Positions 1 to 9,473 of a stretch of DNA of 64,000 bases are shown one piece after another. Both the position numbers and the translations under genes were made by a program. The DNA is from Burkholderiales bacterium. Its GTDB lineage: Bacteria > Pseudomonadota > Gammaproteobacteria > Burkholderiales > Burkholderiaceae. The stretch's first letter is position 1; every line of letters starts with the position of its first letter. The stretch is from NCBI GenBank assembly GCA_026225235.1, contig JAMFSK010000041.1, positions 1 to 64,000 of the forward strand. The letters run 5' to 3'. The notes beneath the pieces are model-generated. The model was not told the origin of the DNA and did no database searches. It saw only the letters and a list, made by a program, of their open reading frames with translations.

Positions 1-73
1 GAACAGGACCGTGAAACGACTCCACGCCGATGATAGTGCGGGTTCCCGTGTGAAAGTAGGTAATCGTCAGGCT
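1..73 (+). rRNA. rrf: 5S ribosomal RNA, 3' part
   Basis: The sequence matches the 3' two thirds of a betaproteobacterial 5S rRNA, from the gaacaggaccgtgaaacgac segment to the closing gtaatcgtcaggct. The 5' end lies outside the window. An rrn operon therefore ends here, and the terminator that follows supports this. The exact 3' base is uncertain by one or two nucleotides. Confidence 0.93.
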
Positions 74-83
74 GTTACACCCC

Positions 84-120
84 AAAAAGCCCTGCTCAAT
101 CGAGCAGGGCTTTTTGCTTT
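84..120 (+). terminator. Rho-independent terminator of the rRNA operon
   Basis: A perfect 14-bp stem (84-97 with 102-115) closes on the four-base loop aatc. The 5' arm begins with five A and the 3' arm ends in a T-rich run, so it could work in both directions. It lies about 10 bases after the 5S rRNA. Confidence 0.92.
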
Positions 121-210
121 TACGCGCGCGATTTTCTTTACGTGACCGTGAACGAGGTCGAACGGCGTAGCATGATGTTTCTCGAAAAAGATCAGCGTTC
201 AGGGGTTGGC

Positions 211-2286
211 ATGAAGCACTTTACCGGCGTAGTCAGCGCAGTCTGCCCGCATGATTGCCCCGATACTTGTTCGCTGCGCGTCTCGGTCGAAGATGGCAAA
301 GCCATTAAAGTTAGCGGCAATCCGGACCATCCGCCAACTAACGGCGTGCTCTGTACCAAGGTCTCGCGCTATACCGAGCGCACTTATCACCGCGACCGCC
401 TGACCCAACCGATGCGTCGCGTTGGCGCTAAAGGCGAAGGCCGATTCGAACCGATCAGTTGGGACGAAGCGCTCAAGCTGGCTGCCGAGCGCTTGGCGCC
501 GATCGCTGCGCGCGCCCCGGAAGCCATCCTGCCCTACAGCTATGCCGGTACCATGGGCCTGGTCCAGGCCGAAAGCGTTGCGCGCTTCTTCCATAAGCTG
601 GGCGCCTCCTTGCTCGATCGTACGATCTGCGCCTCAGCAGGGGCTGCGGGCCTCAAGTACACGTACGGCGCAAGCGTCGGCATGCACGTCGAGCAGTTCG
701 AAAACAGCAAGCTGATCCTGATCTGGGGCAGTAACCCGATCGTGTCGAGTGTCCACTTCTGGACTCGCGCGCAGGAAGCCCGTCGTCGCGGTGCGAAGCT
801 AATTGCCATCGACCCCTACCGATCGTTGACCGCCGAGAAGTGCGACCAACATATCGCGCTCAAGCCAGGTACCGATGGCGCACTCGCGCTTGCCATGATT
901 CACGTGCTGACTCAGGAGCAGTTGATCGACGCGGACTACATCGCGCGATACACCGTAGGCTTCGATGAACTCAGGGCGCGCGCGGCACTGTACGACCCTG
1001 CCCGCGCCGCTGCGATCTGCGGAATACCGGAAGACGTGATTGTGGCGCTTGCCCGCGAGTACGGCACCACCAAGCCCGCGGCCATTCGCCTGAACTACGG
1101 CATGCAACGTTCGCGCGGCGGTGGCAACGCAGTCCGCGCGGTTGCATGTCTGCCTTCGCTGACCGGCGCCTGGCGTGACCCGGCAGGTGGTCTACTGTTA
1201 TCTTCGTCGGGATTCATCCCGGTCGATAGCGTCTCGCTTGCGCGCCCCGACCTGATGCCGGGTTGGCCATCGCGCCAGCCGCGGACGATCAATATGAGTG
1301 CGATCGGCGATGCGCTCTGCCACCCGGGTGACGACACCTTCGGTCCGAAGGTCGAGGCTCTGATTGTCTACAACTCGAATCCGGTTGCCGTGGCGCCCGA
1401 TTCAGTGAGAGTCGCGCAAGGTTTCGTACGCGAAGACTTGTTCACGATCGTCCTCGAACACTTCCAGACGGATACGGCCGATTACGCCGACCTGCTGCTT
1501 CCGGCGACGACCCAGCTCGAACATTTTGACGTCCACAAAGCCTACGGTCACACCTATCTCATGGTGAATCGTCAGGCGATCGAGCCGATCGGCGAGGCGC
1601 GCCCGAACACCGAGATCTTCCGGGGCATCGCCCGCGCGATGGGGCTCGATGAACCGGCGCTCTATGAGACGGACGAACAGATCGCCGAAAGTGCGTTCGA
1701 CTGGACGCATCCCGCGCTACGCGGCGGCAGTCATGAAAAGCTGATGCACGACGGCTGGATCAAGGCGAGGATACCCGACGCGCCATTTGCCGAAGGGGGC
1801 TTTCCGACCCCGTCTGGAAAATGCGAGTTCTTCTCGAAGCGCCTCTTGGCCGAAGGTCTGGATCCGGTGCCTGACTACCTGGCGCCGCACGAGTCGTCCG
1901 AACGGGATCCGCTGTTGGCGGAGCGATACCCGCTTGCAATGATCTCGCCCCCGGCGCGTAATTTCCTGAATAGCAGCTTTGTCAATGTCGATAGCCTGCG
2001 CAGCCCAATCGGTGAGCCCAGGCTCGATATCCATCCGCATGACGCCGCCTACCGGCAGATCGCCGACGGCCAGCGCGTGCGTGTGTTCAACGACCGCGGC
2101 TCGCTCGAGCTGACGGCGCGCGTGACTGACCGCGCTCGCGAGGGTGTCGTGGTCGGGCTTTCGATCTGGTGGAAAAAACTGGCGGCCGATCGCCGCAACA
2201 CCAATCAGCTGACCGCCCAGGCGCTGACAGATCTTGGCCGCGCCGCCACGTTCTACGACTGCCTGGTCGACGTCGCGGCGGCTTGA
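211..2286 (+). CDS. Molybdopterin oxidoreductase family protein (bis-MGD, 4Fe-4S)
   Basis: This is a DMSO-reductase superfamily enzyme of 691 residues. The N-terminus carries a [4Fe-4S] motif, Cys12-x3-Cys16-x3-Cys20-x27-Cys48. Cys140 in the segment TICASAGAAG sits where the Mo ligand lies in formate dehydrogenase-like members. The C-terminal part, with segments such as LDIHPHDA and RVRVFNDRGS, is the molydopterin dinucleotide-binding domain. No Tat signal is visible, so it is probably cytoplasmic. The substrate cannot be read from sequence. I chose ATG 211 because AGGGG lies five bases upstream and homologues start close to the first Cys. An in-frame GTG at 142 and ATGs at 172 and 175 are alternatives. 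It stands alone between the rrn operon and fadD. Confidence 0.85.
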   Translation: MKHFTGVVSAVCPHDCPDTCSLRVSVEDGKAIKVSGNPDHPPTNGVLCTKVSRYTERTYHRDRLTQPMRRVGAKGEGRFEPISWDEALKLAAERLAPIAARAPEAILPYSYAGTMGLVQAESVARFFHKLGASLLDRTICASAGAAGLKYTYGASVGMHVEQFENSKLILIWGSNPIVSSVHFWTRAQEARRRGAKLIAIDPYRSLTAEKCDQHIALKPGTDGALALAMIHVLTQEQLIDADYIARYTVGFDELRARAALYDPARAAAICGIPEDVIVALAREYGTTKPAAIRLNYGMQRSRGGGNAVRAVACLPSLTGAWRDPAGGLLLSSSGFIPVDSVSLARPDLMPGWPSRQPRTINMSAIGDALCHPGDDTFGPKVEALIVYNSNPVAVAPDSVRVAQGFVREDLFTIVLEHFQTDTADYADLLLPATTQLEHFDVHKAYGHTYLMVNRQAIEPIGEARPNTEIFRGIARAMGLDEPALYETDEQIAESAFDWTHPALRGGSHEKLMHDGWIKARIPDAPFAEGGFPTPSGKCEFFSKRLLAEGLDPVPDYLAPHESSERDPLLAERYPLAMISPPARNFLNSSFVNVDSLRSPIGEPRLDIHPHDAAYRQIADGQRVRVFNDRGSLELTARVTDRAREGVVVGLSIWWKKLAADRRNTNQLTAQALTDLGRAATFYDCLVDVAAA

Positions 2287-2614
2287 AGGTCGGGCTGTTG
2301 CCATTGGTCCTCCCATGTCGGCGTAGAGCACAACTGACCGAAGGCCAGGGCCATCGCGCTCAGCCTGAACACGCCGGCGTGGTTCACGACGCCTTATACG
2401 AACTGCTCGCTCCCTCCATCGCCTCTCGACGGCTCCCGCTAGTCGCGATATTGTCAGTCGATTGAGACTGGACACGACCCCTGCGCATGCACCACGCACC
2501 GTTCCCGACCAGCGTCTGGAGGCGCGCGTCTAGTCGCCGACGTTGCCTGACTACGAACAACCCGGATAGCATCGCGTTTTAGCACGACCATTCGAAAATA
2601 AAACAGGAGACAGT
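2287..2614. other. Intergenic region before fadD, no gene seen
   Basis: These 328 bases hold only short overlapping frames with no recognisable protein and no clear remnant. The fadD ribosome binding site (caggaga, about 2603-2609) lies at the end. A weak promoter candidate, ttgcct (2543-2548) and gatagc (2565-2570) with a 16-bp spacer, is too poor to call. Confidence 0.6.
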
Positions 2615-4288
2615 ATGGACCGGATCTGGCTGAAGTCTTACCCCCCCGGCGTGCCGGCACAGATCGATACGTCTATCTATCCCTCGCTCGTTGAATTGCT
2701 TGAAGAAAGCTTCAAGATCTACAGCGATCGGCAGGTATTCACCTGTATGGGCAAGAGTCTGTCCTATCGCCAACTGGACGAGGCTTCGCTGAAGCTGGCT
2801 GCTTGGCTCCAGTCGCGGGGTTTGCAGCCGGGCGCGCGTGTTGCCCTGATGATGCCCAACGTGCTCCAGTATCCCGTCGCCATCGCCGCCGTCCTGCGCG
2901 CGGGTTACACCGTCGTCAATGTGAACCCGCTCTACACGCCGCGTGAGCTCGAACACCAGATCAAGGACAGCGGTGCAGAAGCAATCGTGATTCTCGAGAA
3001 CTTCGCGACCACGCTGCAGAAGGTCATCGGGAACACGCCAATCAAGCACGTGGTCGTCGCCACGATGGGCGATATGCTCGGGATCAAAGGGCCGCTGGTC
3101 AACCTCGTGGTCCGCAAGGTCAAGAAGATGGTGCCCGCGTGGAGCCTGCCGGGACATGTGCGATTTAACGATGCGCTGGCCCATGCCGACACTAAGCATT
3201 TCAAGCGGCCGACGATCGGACCGGATGCAGTCGCCTTCCTCCAGTACACCGGAGGAACCACGGGTGTCGCCAAGGGCGCAACGCTGCTGCATCGCAACAT
3301 CGTTGCCAACGTGCTTCAGTCCGATCTCTGGCTGCAGCCGGCACGGGAGAAGAAACCCGATCTGGGCCAGTTCATCTGCGTGATCGCGCTTCCGCTCTAT
3401 CACGTCTTCGCGCTGACCGCGGGCGGCCTCCTCACCATCCGCACGGGAGGAATGGGGGTCTTGATCCCGAACCCTCGCGATATTCCGGGGCTGATCAAAT
3501 CGCTGAAGGGAATCAAGTTCACCTCCTTTCCGGGTGTCAACACGCTCTATAACGCGCTTCTCAACAATCCGGAATTCAAGAACCTCGACTTCTCGAATTT
3601 GATCGCCGCCAGCGGCGGGGGCATGGCCGTTCAGGAGATCGTTGCGCGTCGCTGGGTCGAAACGACGGGGTCGCCGCTGCTCGAAGGTTACGGTCTGTCG
3701 GAAACATCGCCGGTCGTCAGTTGTACCCCTGCGAACTCGACCCGCTATTCCGGCACGATCGGCTTGCCGATGCCGTCGACCGATGTCTCGATTCGCGACG
3801 ACGATGGCAACGAGGTCCCGCTCGGTCAGCCGGGCGAGATCTGCATTCGCGGGCCGCAGGTGATGGCGGGCTATTGGAATCGCCCGGACGAAACGGCCAA
3901 GGTGATGACCCCGGACGGCTTCCTCAAATCGGGCGACGTGGGTGTCATGGAGGCCAGCGGCGAGATCCGCATCGTCGACCGGAAGAAAGACATGATTCTG
4001 GTCTCGGGCTTCAATGTCTATCCGAACGAGGTCGAAGACGTCGTCTCCCAGCACCCGGGCGTCTTCGAAGTGGCGGCCGTGGGTATCGCCGACGAGAACT
4101 CCGGCGAGGCGGTCAAGCTGTTCATCGTCAGGAAGGATGAGGCGCTGACCGAGTCCGAGATCATTGCCTTTTGCAAGGAGCGCCTGACGGGCTATAAACG
4201 GCCGCGCACCATCGAGTTTCGCACCGAGCTGCCGAAAACCACCGTCGGGAAGATCCTGCGGCGAGAACTTCGCGACGGAAAGGTCTGA
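2615..4288 (+). CDS. fadD: Long-chain fatty acid--CoA ligase
   Basis: The protein activates fatty acids to acyl-CoA through an acyl-adenylate, feeding beta-oxidation and lipid synthesis at the inner membrane. It has 557 residues, normal for FadD. The AMP-binding P-loop [12 protein letters not shown] starts at Tyr211. The later adenylate motif GYGLSETSP, the segment [10 protein letters not shown], the hinge region [19 protein letters not shown] and the catalytic lysine in [11 protein letters not shown] (Lys546) are all present. A caggaga ribosome binding site precedes ATG 2615. A 7-bp inverted repeat (4286-4292 with 4299-4305) overlaps the stop codon but has no T-tract. Family members with other acid specificity cannot be excluded. 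Confidence 0.93.
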   Translation: MDRIWLKSYPPGVPAQIDTSIYPSLVELLEESFKIYSDRQVFTCMGKSLSYRQLDEASLKLAAWLQSRGLQPGARVALMMPNVLQYPVAIAAVLRAGYTVVNVNPLYTPRELEHQIKDSGAEAIVILENFATTLQKVIGNTPIKHVVVATMGDMLGIKGPLVNLVVRKVKKMVPAWSLPGHVRFNDALAHADTKHFKRPTIGPDAVAFLQYTGGTTGVAKGATLLHRNIVANVLQSDLWLQPAREKKPDLGQFICVIALPLYHVFALTAGGLLTIRTGGMGVLIPNPRDIPGLIKSLKGIKFTSFPGVNTLYNALLNNPEFKNLDFSNLIAASGGGMAVQEIVARRWVETTGSPLLEGYGLSETSPVVSCTPANSTRYSGTIGLPMPSTDVSIRDDDGNEVPLGQPGEICIRGPQVMAGYWNRPDETAKVMTPDGFLKSGDVGVMEASGEIRIVDRKKDMILVSGFNVYPNEVEDVVSQHPGVFEVAAVGIADENSGEAVKLFIVRKDEALTESEIIAFCKERLTGYKRPRTIEFRTELPKTTVGKILRRELRDGKV

Positions 4289-4364
4289 CGACGCACGTGT
4301 CGTCAGGCGATGTCTGCGGCCCACCGGTGGTAAGGTGATGGCTTGCAGATGTCCGATAGACGAT

Positions 4365-5069
4365 ATGAACTTCGATAGCCTGATCACCGAATTCGACCGT
4401 GGCTTACGGTCGCTCTCTGGCGTGGTGCGTGCGCACCGGCCTTCGCCTGCGGCGAGCCTCGACTTGTCCGCCAGCAACGTACCGTCCAGCGCCGATGTTG
4501 CCCTCGCAGCGGCTGACACGGCGGCTGACACCAGCGAACTGCCGCCAGGCGTGCTGACCCCGCTGGAAATGAAGCATGCCGCCGGCCTCATGCGCGTGAA
4601 TCACGTCGGTGAGATCTGCGCGCAGGCGCTGTATCAGGCGCAAAAGCTCACCGCGCGCTCCGAAACGCTGCGACGCGGCTTCGAACGGGCCGCGCGCGAG
4701 GAAGAAGACCACCTCGCCTGGACCGCCGAGCGCCTGACGCAACTCGATTCCCGCCCCAGTCTGCTCAATCCGCTCTGGTACACGGGCGCGCTCGCTATTG
4801 GCCTCCTCGCGGGTCGCCTGGGCGACAAGATCAGCCTGGGTTTCATGGCGGAGACCGAGCGTCAGGTCGAACAGCATCTCGACGGTCACCTCGATACGCT
4901 GCCCGCCAACGACATCGCGTCGCGCACGATTGTCGAACAGATGCGTGACGACGAAGCCGAGCACGCGCGTGCGGCGAGCGCTGCGGGCGCCGTCGACCTG
5001 CCTTTGCCGGTGCGCTCGTTAATGCGCGCGGCGTCGCGTGTGATGACGAGGACCGCCTACTACATCTAG
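4365..5069 (+). CDS. coq7: Demethoxyubiquinone hydroxylase Coq7
   Basis: This non-haem di-iron hydroxylase carries out a late ring hydroxylation in ubiquinone synthesis at the membrane. With the start at 4365 it has 234 residues. The four-helix ferritin-like iron ligands are visible: Glu83 in VGEICAQ, Glu113-x2-His116 in REEEDHLAW and Glu197-x2-His200 in DEAEHARA. The region [12 protein letters not shown] supplies a further glutamate. The open frame extends up to GTG 4335, but ATG 4365 ([17 protein letters not shown]) fits the usual N-terminus of the family. The first 60 residues include an Ala/Ser/Pro-rich stretch before the core begins. Confidence 0.93.
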   Translation: MNFDSLITEFDRGLRSLSGVVRAHRPSPAASLDLSASNVPSSADVALAAADTAADTSELPPGVLTPLEMKHAAGLMRVNHVGEICAQALYQAQKLTARSETLRRGFERAAREEEDHLAWTAERLTQLDSRPSLLNPLWYTGALAIGLLAGRLGDKISLGFMAETERQVEQHLDGHLDTLPANDIASRTIVEQMRDDEAEHARAASAAGAVDLPLPVRSLMRAASRVMTRTAYYI

Positions 5070-5542
5070 TAACGGCGCTTGAACGAGGGCCTCGGTCATC
5101 CGGCCCTGGTGCTGATCCCGTGGTGCCCGCACCCGCACCCGGCACGCGCGGCACCCGAGAAATTCGTTCCTCACGGAAGCCGGCTGAACTTACTCGTTCT
5201 GCGGTGACTTGGTTCCTCCTCTTGCTCGCCTAGACCGCGTCGCAGACCCCGCCTCACCCCAAAATCGGCAATAATGGATACCTCCCACCGGTGGCTGAAC
5301 ACCCGGTCGTCCATTTTTGCCGCACCGCATCAATCGACTGAAACCTCGTCCCAATTTCATACCTCCGCTTCAAAAAAACGCACAGGGCGCCCGGCGCTTG
5401 ACGCTGTTTCTCATCCATTACTTTCACTAGCTCAATTAGCGCCTTCATTCTTATAGCTTTTTCAATTTCACCCAGCCTCAAGAACCCTCGCTAAGTCTTT
5501 GTTCTAGCACGCAAAAACAGGGCGCCCGCCCGGCAAAGTCGC
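5070..5542. other. Long intergenic region upstream of mraZ, no gene seen
   Basis: About 470 bases without a convincing gene. The second half (about 5300-5510) is clearly richer in A and T than the surrounding DNA, with runs such as cttcaaaaaaacgc and cttatagctttttcaattt. The segment cagggcgcccg occurs twice, near 5390 and 5518. This could be upstream regulatory DNA of the division cluster or a decayed gene; neither can be shown. Confidence 0.6.
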
Positions 5543-5571
5543 TTGACCGCCCTTACACCTTCCTCTAAAGT
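5543..5571 (+). promoter_or_regulatory. Sigma-70-type promoter of the mraZ/dcw operon
   Basis: A -35 box TTGACC (5543-5548) and a -10 box TAAAGT (5566-5571) are separated by 17 bp. The -35 matches the consensus at five positions and the -10 at four. The -10 overlaps the first MraZ box, which fits autorepression. The start of transcription would fall near 5578, inside the operator. Confidence 0.65.
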
Positions 5572-5592
5572 GGGAAACAGTGTGGGAAAGTG
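5567..5592 (+). promoter_or_regulatory. Predicted MraZ operator (two TGGGAAA boxes)
   Basis: Two direct repeats TGGGAAA start at 5571 and 5583, a 12-bp period, inside a segment flanked by AAAGTG at both ends. MraZ is known to bind TGGG-type direct repeats in front of its own gene in other bacteria. Position over the -10 box and directly upstream of mraZ supports the call; binding itself is inferred. Confidence 0.75.
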
Positions 5593-5624
5593 CATTTTTG
5601 TGTGAAATCGAGGGGAGATATCAC

Positions 5625-6053
5625 GTGTTCCAAGGGGCGTCGGCGCTGACGCTCGATGCGAAAGGGCGCATGTCCGTGCCCACTCGTTATCGCGACGCGC
5701 TGCAAGGGCAGGCTGAAGGCCGGGTGACGATCACCAAGCATCCCGACGGCTGCCTGTTGCTCTTTCCACGCCCCGAATGGGAAGTGTTTCGCACAAAAAT
5801 CGCCGCTCTGCCAATGGATGCTCATTGGTGGCGCCGGATCTTTCTCGGTAATGCATCAGATGTCGAAGTGGATGGGGCTGGACGTGTGCTGGTGTCGCCG
5901 GAGCTGCGTCTTGCAGCATCGCTGGAGCGCGAAGTGATTTTGCTCGGAATGGGCAGCCACTTCGAAATCTGGGATGCGCAGACGTATGCCGCCAAAGAGC
6001 AGGCGGCCATGGCGCAGGGCATGCCCGACGCGCTGAAGAACTTTACTTTCTGA
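5625..6053 (+). CDS. mraZ: Transcriptional regulator MraZ
   Basis: MraZ is a ring-shaped DNA-binding protein with two SpoVT-AbrB-like (MraZ) domains that represses its own operon. The protein has 142 residues, the usual size. The first domain runs from [20 protein letters not shown], the second from [20 protein letters not shown]; both have the D-x-(A/K)-GR-(M/V)-x-(V)-(P/S) signature. The frame opens at GTG 5580, but GTG 5625 is preferred because it follows the ribosome binding site AGGGGAGA (5611-5618) and gives the family N-terminus. It is the first gene of the dcw cluster and lies 9 bases before rsmH. Confidence 0.95.
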   Translation: MFQGASALTLDAKGRMSVPTRYRDALQGQAEGRVTITKHPDGCLLLFPRPEWEVFRTKIAALPMDAHWWRRIFLGNASDVEVDGAGRVLVSPELRLAASLEREVILLGMGSHFEIWDAQTYAAKEQAAMAQGMPDALKNFTF

Positions 6054-6062
6054 AGCGCCGCG

Positions 6063-7016
6063 ATGACTGGGGTCTCGAATCAGCAACTGCAGCACCAGAC
6101 GGTGTTGCTGGATGAAGCGGTCAATGCGCTCGTCTGGCGCACTGACGGCCTCTATGTCGACGGCACGTTCGGCCGCGGCGGCCATAGCCGCGCGGTGCTG
6201 GGCAAGCTCGGCGATGGTGGCCGCCTGATCGGCTTCGACAAGGATCCGCAAGCGATTGCCACCGCACAGGAGATGGCGGACAAGCGTTTCGAGATCGTGC
6301 ACGACAGCTTCGCGACGCTTGCCGACGCGCTGTCGGAGCGCGGCATCGGCAAGGTGTCGGGCGTGTTGCTGGACCTGGGCGTGTCGTCGCCGCAGTTCGA
6401 CGATCCCGCGCGCGGTTTCAGCTTTCGCCATGACGGCCCGCTTGACATGCGTATGGACACGACGCGCGGCGAATCGGCCGCCGAGTGGCTCGCGCATGCA
6501 ACCCTGCAGGAATTGACGGAGGTGATTCGCGATTATGGGGAAGAACGGTTTGCTTTTCAGATTGCAAAGGCGATTGTTGCTCGCCGGTCAGCATCCGACG
6601 AGCTGGGTCCTCTCGCCAGCACACGCGAGCTTGCCGCGATCGTGGCTCACGTCGTCAAAACGCGCGAGAAGGGGAAGGACCCCGCAACTCGCACCTTTCA
6701 GGCTATACGGATTCACGTCAATCAAGAGCTTGCGGAGCTGCAAGTAACGCTTGATGCGGCATTGGCATTGCTGGAGCAAGGGGGGCGGCTGGTCGTGATC
6801 AGCTTTCATTCGCTCGAAGACCGCATCGTCAAGCGATTCATGCAATCGCAGGCGAACGTGCCTCCGCTCGATCGACGTCTTCCCTTGCGTGCCGCCGAAC
6901 TTCCCGTCCCGCCGATGAAGCTGCTGGGCCGCGTGATGGCGAGCGATGAAGAAATCGCTGCGAATCCGCGTGCGCGCTCCGCCGTCATGCGCGTGGCCGA
7001 GCGGGTGGCGCCATGA
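6063..7016 (+). CDS. rsmH: 16S rRNA (cytosine-1402-N4)-methyltransferase RsmH
   Basis: RsmH (MraW) methylates N4 of C1402 in the decoding centre of 16S rRNA, using S-adenosylmethionine. The 317-residue length is typical. Family motifs seen include [25 protein letters not shown] (SAM-binding loop), [27 protein letters not shown] and [16 protein letters not shown]. The last four bases overlap ftsL as ATGA. No strong ribosome binding site precedes ATG 6063, so translation may depend partly on mraZ. Confidence 0.96.
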   Translation: MTGVSNQQLQHQTVLLDEAVNALVWRTDGLYVDGTFGRGGHSRAVLGKLGDGGRLIGFDKDPQAIATAQEMADKRFEIVHDSFATLADALSERGIGKVSGVLLDLGVSSPQFDDPARGFSFRHDGPLDMRMDTTRGESAAEWLAHATLQELTEVIRDYGEERFAFQIAKAIVARRSASDELGPLASTRELAAIVAHVVKTREKGKDPATRTFQAIRIHVNQELAELQVTLDAALALLEQGGRLVVISFHSLEDRIVKRFMQSQANVPPLDRRLPLRAAELPVPPMKLLGRVMASDEEIAANPRARSAVMRVAERVAP

Positions 7017-7492
7017 GCCGCCTAAACTTCCTGTTGCTGCTGATCGTGGTGATCTGCGCCCTGTCGGTCGTCAACGCGACGAATCGCCAGCGCGAACTGT
7101 TCATCTCGCTCGGGCGTGCTCAGATGCAGGAGCGTCAGCTTCAGCAAGACCTCGCCCAACTCCAATATCAGCAAAGCGCGCAGTCGAAGACGTCGCGTGT
7201 CGAAAGCGTCGCGACTTCCGAACTCAAGATGCAACCGGTCACCGCCGGTCGCACGCAATACCTGACCGTAGCGGGCGCCTCTTCGACGGCGGCCGATGAC
7301 GCCCTCAGTGGTCCTGTGTCGACCGGCTCTGGCGCAAGCGCATCGGGCACGTTGGGTGCCTCTGCTACGACAGGAACGTTGGCGCCCTCAAGCGGATCTG
7401 CTTCAAATCCCGCTGCATCGGCGGCCACCTCATCCTTCGCTTCGAACGTGGCGCGTGCCCCGGGCACGGCAGCCTCCGGAGCGTCGAAATGA
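7013..7492 (+). CDS. ftsL: Cell division protein FtsL with long low-complexity C-terminus
   Basis: FtsL is a bitopic membrane protein that joins FtsB and FtsQ in the divisome. A short cytoplasmic end is followed by a membrane helix (about residues 5-20, [15 protein letters not shown]) and a periplasmic coiled coil rich in Gln and Leu up to about residue 60. The segment around SELKMQPV ends the conserved part. From about residue 87 to 159 the sequence is almost only Ala, Ser, Gly, Thr and Pro, which ordinary FtsL of about 90-110 residues lacks. It overlaps both rsmH and ftsI by ATGA, so the three are probably translationally coupled. Confidence 0.9.
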   Translation: MSRLNFLLLLIVVICALSVVNATNRQRELFISLGRAQMQERQLQQDLAQLQYQQSAQSKTSRVESVATSELKMQPVTAGRTQYLTVAGASSTAADDALSGPVSTGSGASASGTLGASATTGTLAPSSGSASNPAASAATSSFASNVARAPGTAASGASK

Positions 7493-9390
7493 AAAAGACG
7501 TCCGGCAACAAGTCGGTCCGTTTCACTCCGAACCCGATCCTTTCGCTTCGACTGCCGATGTGGCGCTCGAAGCTCGTCGTATTCCTGCTCTTCCTGGCTT
7601 TCGTCGCGCTCGCGGCGCGTGCACTCTGGATCCAGGGGCCCGGCAACGCGTTCTACCAGAAGCAGGGTGAGAGCCGCTACCAACGTACGCTCGAGTTGCC
7701 CGCCACGCGCGGCCGCATCACCGACCGCAATGGCCTCACGCTGGCAACAAGCCTGCCGGTGCGCGCCATCTGGGCGATCCCTGAAGACGTGCCCGACGAT
7801 CTCGATCCGGGCAAGCTCTCCGCGCTCGGCAAGCTGCTCGAGATGCAGCAGAAAGAACTCCACGGCAAGCTCGCCGATGGCAAGAACTTCGTTTACGTCA
7901 AACGTCAGGTGCCGATCGATGTCGCGGCGCAAATTGCCGCGCTCGACATTCCGGGTATCTATCAGCGCACGGAGTATCAGCGCTTTTATCCCGAAGGCGA
8001 GATCACGGCTCACCTTGTCGGCTTTACCGATGTCGAAGACGAAGGCCAGGAAGGCGTCGAACTCTCGATGCAGAAGATGCTCAATGGGGTGCCGGGCAGC
8101 CGTCGCGTGATCAAGGACCGCATGGGCCGTATCGTCGAAGACGTCGACGAGCTCGCGGTGCCGCGCAATGGCCAGGACCTGACGCTCTCGATCGACAGCA
8201 AGATCCAGTACATCGCGTACACCGACCTTAAGGCGGCGGTCGACAAGCATGGCGCGAAGGCGGGCGCGGCGATTGTCGTCGATGTGCAGACGGGCGAAGT
8301 GCTCGCGCTGACCAACTATCCAACCTTCAACCCGAATGACCGTTCGCACCTGACCGGCGAGCAACTTCGCAATCGCGCACTGACCGATACGTTCGAGCCG
8401 GGCTCGATCATGAAGCCCTTCACGATCGCGCTGGCGCTCGACCTTCATCACGTCACGCCGGACACGCTCGTGAATACGTCGCCGGGTCGTTTCATCCTCG
8501 ATGGCGCGCCGATCACCGACGACTCGAACTTTGGCGTGTTGACTGTGGCGGGTGTGATCCAGAAGTCGAGCAATATCGGCACGACGAAGATCGCGATGAC
8601 GCTGCGGCCCGAAGAGATGTGGAATATGTTCACCAGCGTCGGCTTCGGGCAGGCGCCGAAGATCGGCTTTCCGGGCGCCGTCGCGGGGCGCTTGCGGCCC
8701 TGGAAGAGCTGGCGCCGTATCGAGCAGGCGACGATGGCTTACGGCTACGGCATTTCGGTGTCGCTGTTCCAGCTCGCCCGCGCCTATACGATGTTCGCGC
8801 GCGACGGCGAGTTCGTACCCCTGAGCATCTATAAGAATCCCAGCAATGCGAGCGTCGACGGTCCGCAGGTCATCTCGCCGACCACGGCACGTGAGATCCG
8901 CAAGATGCTCAGCAACGTGACGGCTGCGGGCGGTACGGCACCCGATGCCGAAGTGCCGGGTTACAGCGTCGGCGGCAAGACGGGTACGGCGTACAAACAT
9001 GGTCCGCATGGCTACGACCACTCGCACTATCGCGCCTCGTTTGTCGGCATTGCCCCGATCTCCACGCCGCGCATCGTGGTCGCGGTCTCGATCGACGACC
9101 CGACCGGCGGCTCGCACTTCGGTGGCCAGGTAGCCGGCCCGGCGTTCTCGTCGATCGCGGGCGACACGCTGCGCGCGCTGAACGTCGCGCCTGATTTGCC
9201 GATCAAGGCGATGGCCGTGAACACGACCGCGACGCAGGACGGCCCGGTGCCGGCAGATACGAGCATGAACAAGACGCCGCCCGCGACCCACGCCGTCAAG
9301 ACCCGGAGTGCGCCCGTGCCGGCTGGGCTGCACAAGCAAAAGGTAGCCTTCAACGCGATGACCGCCACCCTTGCGCAGGTGACGCGATGA
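7489..9390 (+). CDS. ftsI: Septal peptidoglycan transpeptidase FtsI (PBP3)
   Basis: This class B penicillin-binding protein crosslinks septal peptidoglycan with FtsW. It has 633 residues. An N-terminal membrane helix (about residues 27-45, VVFLLFLAFVALAARAL) follows a basic cytoplasmic tail. The dimerisation domain includes RGRITDRNG. The catalytic serine is Ser306 in the SxxK motif GSIMKP (Lys309), the SxN motif is Ser360-Ser361-Asn362, and KTG is at 497-499. After about residue 570 there is a variable Pro/Ala/Thr-rich tail of some 60 residues. It starts inside the ftsL stop and its own stop overlaps a small downstream ORF. Confidence 0.96.
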   Translation: MKKTSGNKSVRFTPNPILSLRLPMWRSKLVVFLLFLAFVALAARALWIQGPGNAFYQKQGESRYQRTLELPATRGRITDRNGLTLATSLPVRAIWAIPEDVPDDLDPGKLSALGKLLEMQQKELHGKLADGKNFVYVKRQVPIDVAAQIAALDIPGIYQRTEYQRFYPEGEITAHLVGFTDVEDEGQEGVELSMQKMLNGVPGSRRVIKDRMGRIVEDVDELAVPRNGQDLTLSIDSKIQYIAYTDLKAAVDKHGAKAGAAIVVDVQTGEVLALTNYPTFNPNDRSHLTGEQLRNRALTDTFEPGSIMKPFTIALALDLHHVTPDTLVNTSPGRFILDGAPITDDSNFGVLTVAGVIQKSSNIGTTKIAMTLRPEEMWNMFTSVGFGQAPKIGFPGAVAGRLRPWKSWRRIEQATMAYGYGISVSLFQLARAYTMFARDGEFVPLSIYKNPSNASVDGPQVISPTTAREIRKMLSNVTAAGGTAPDAEVPGYSVGGKTGTAYKHGPHGYDHSHYRASFVGIAPISTPRIVVAVSIDDPTGGSHFGGQVAGPAFSSIAGDTLRALNVAPDLPIKAMAVNTTATQDGPVPADTSMNKTPPATHAVKTRSAPVPAGLHKQKVAFNAMTATLAQVTR

Positions 9391-9473
9391 ACGCAATGAC
9401 GCTCGATATGACGATCGAACTTCGCGTGCGCCAGGTTGCCCTGCTGACGAATACAACGAAGGTGAAACCATGA
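9387..9473 (+). CDS. Possible 28-residue micro-ORF bridging ftsI and murE
   Basis: ATG 9387 overlaps the ftsI stop as ATGA, the frame stays open for 28 codons, and its TGA (9471-9473) overlaps the murE start at 9470 as ATGA. The peptide begins MNAMTLDMTIELRVRQVALL and ends TNTTKVKP. It resembles nothing I know. Its exact fit at both ends suggests a translational coupling relay, but it could be chance. No strong ribosome binding site of its own is seen; the start could be reinitiation after ftsI. Confidence 0.4.
   Translation: MNAMTLDMTIELRVRQVALLTNTTKVKP

Noticed and set aside
2579-4591. A 670-residue minus-strand frame opposite fadD and the coq7 start
   Set aside because: Same reasoning: composition of a shadow frame, with fadD motifs complete on the other strand.
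4320-5294. The palindrome cccaccggtgg occurs on both sides of coq7 (4320-4330 and 5284-5294)
   Set aside because: Only 11 bases with unrelated flanks; likely chance in G/C-rich DNA, no target duplication or element between.
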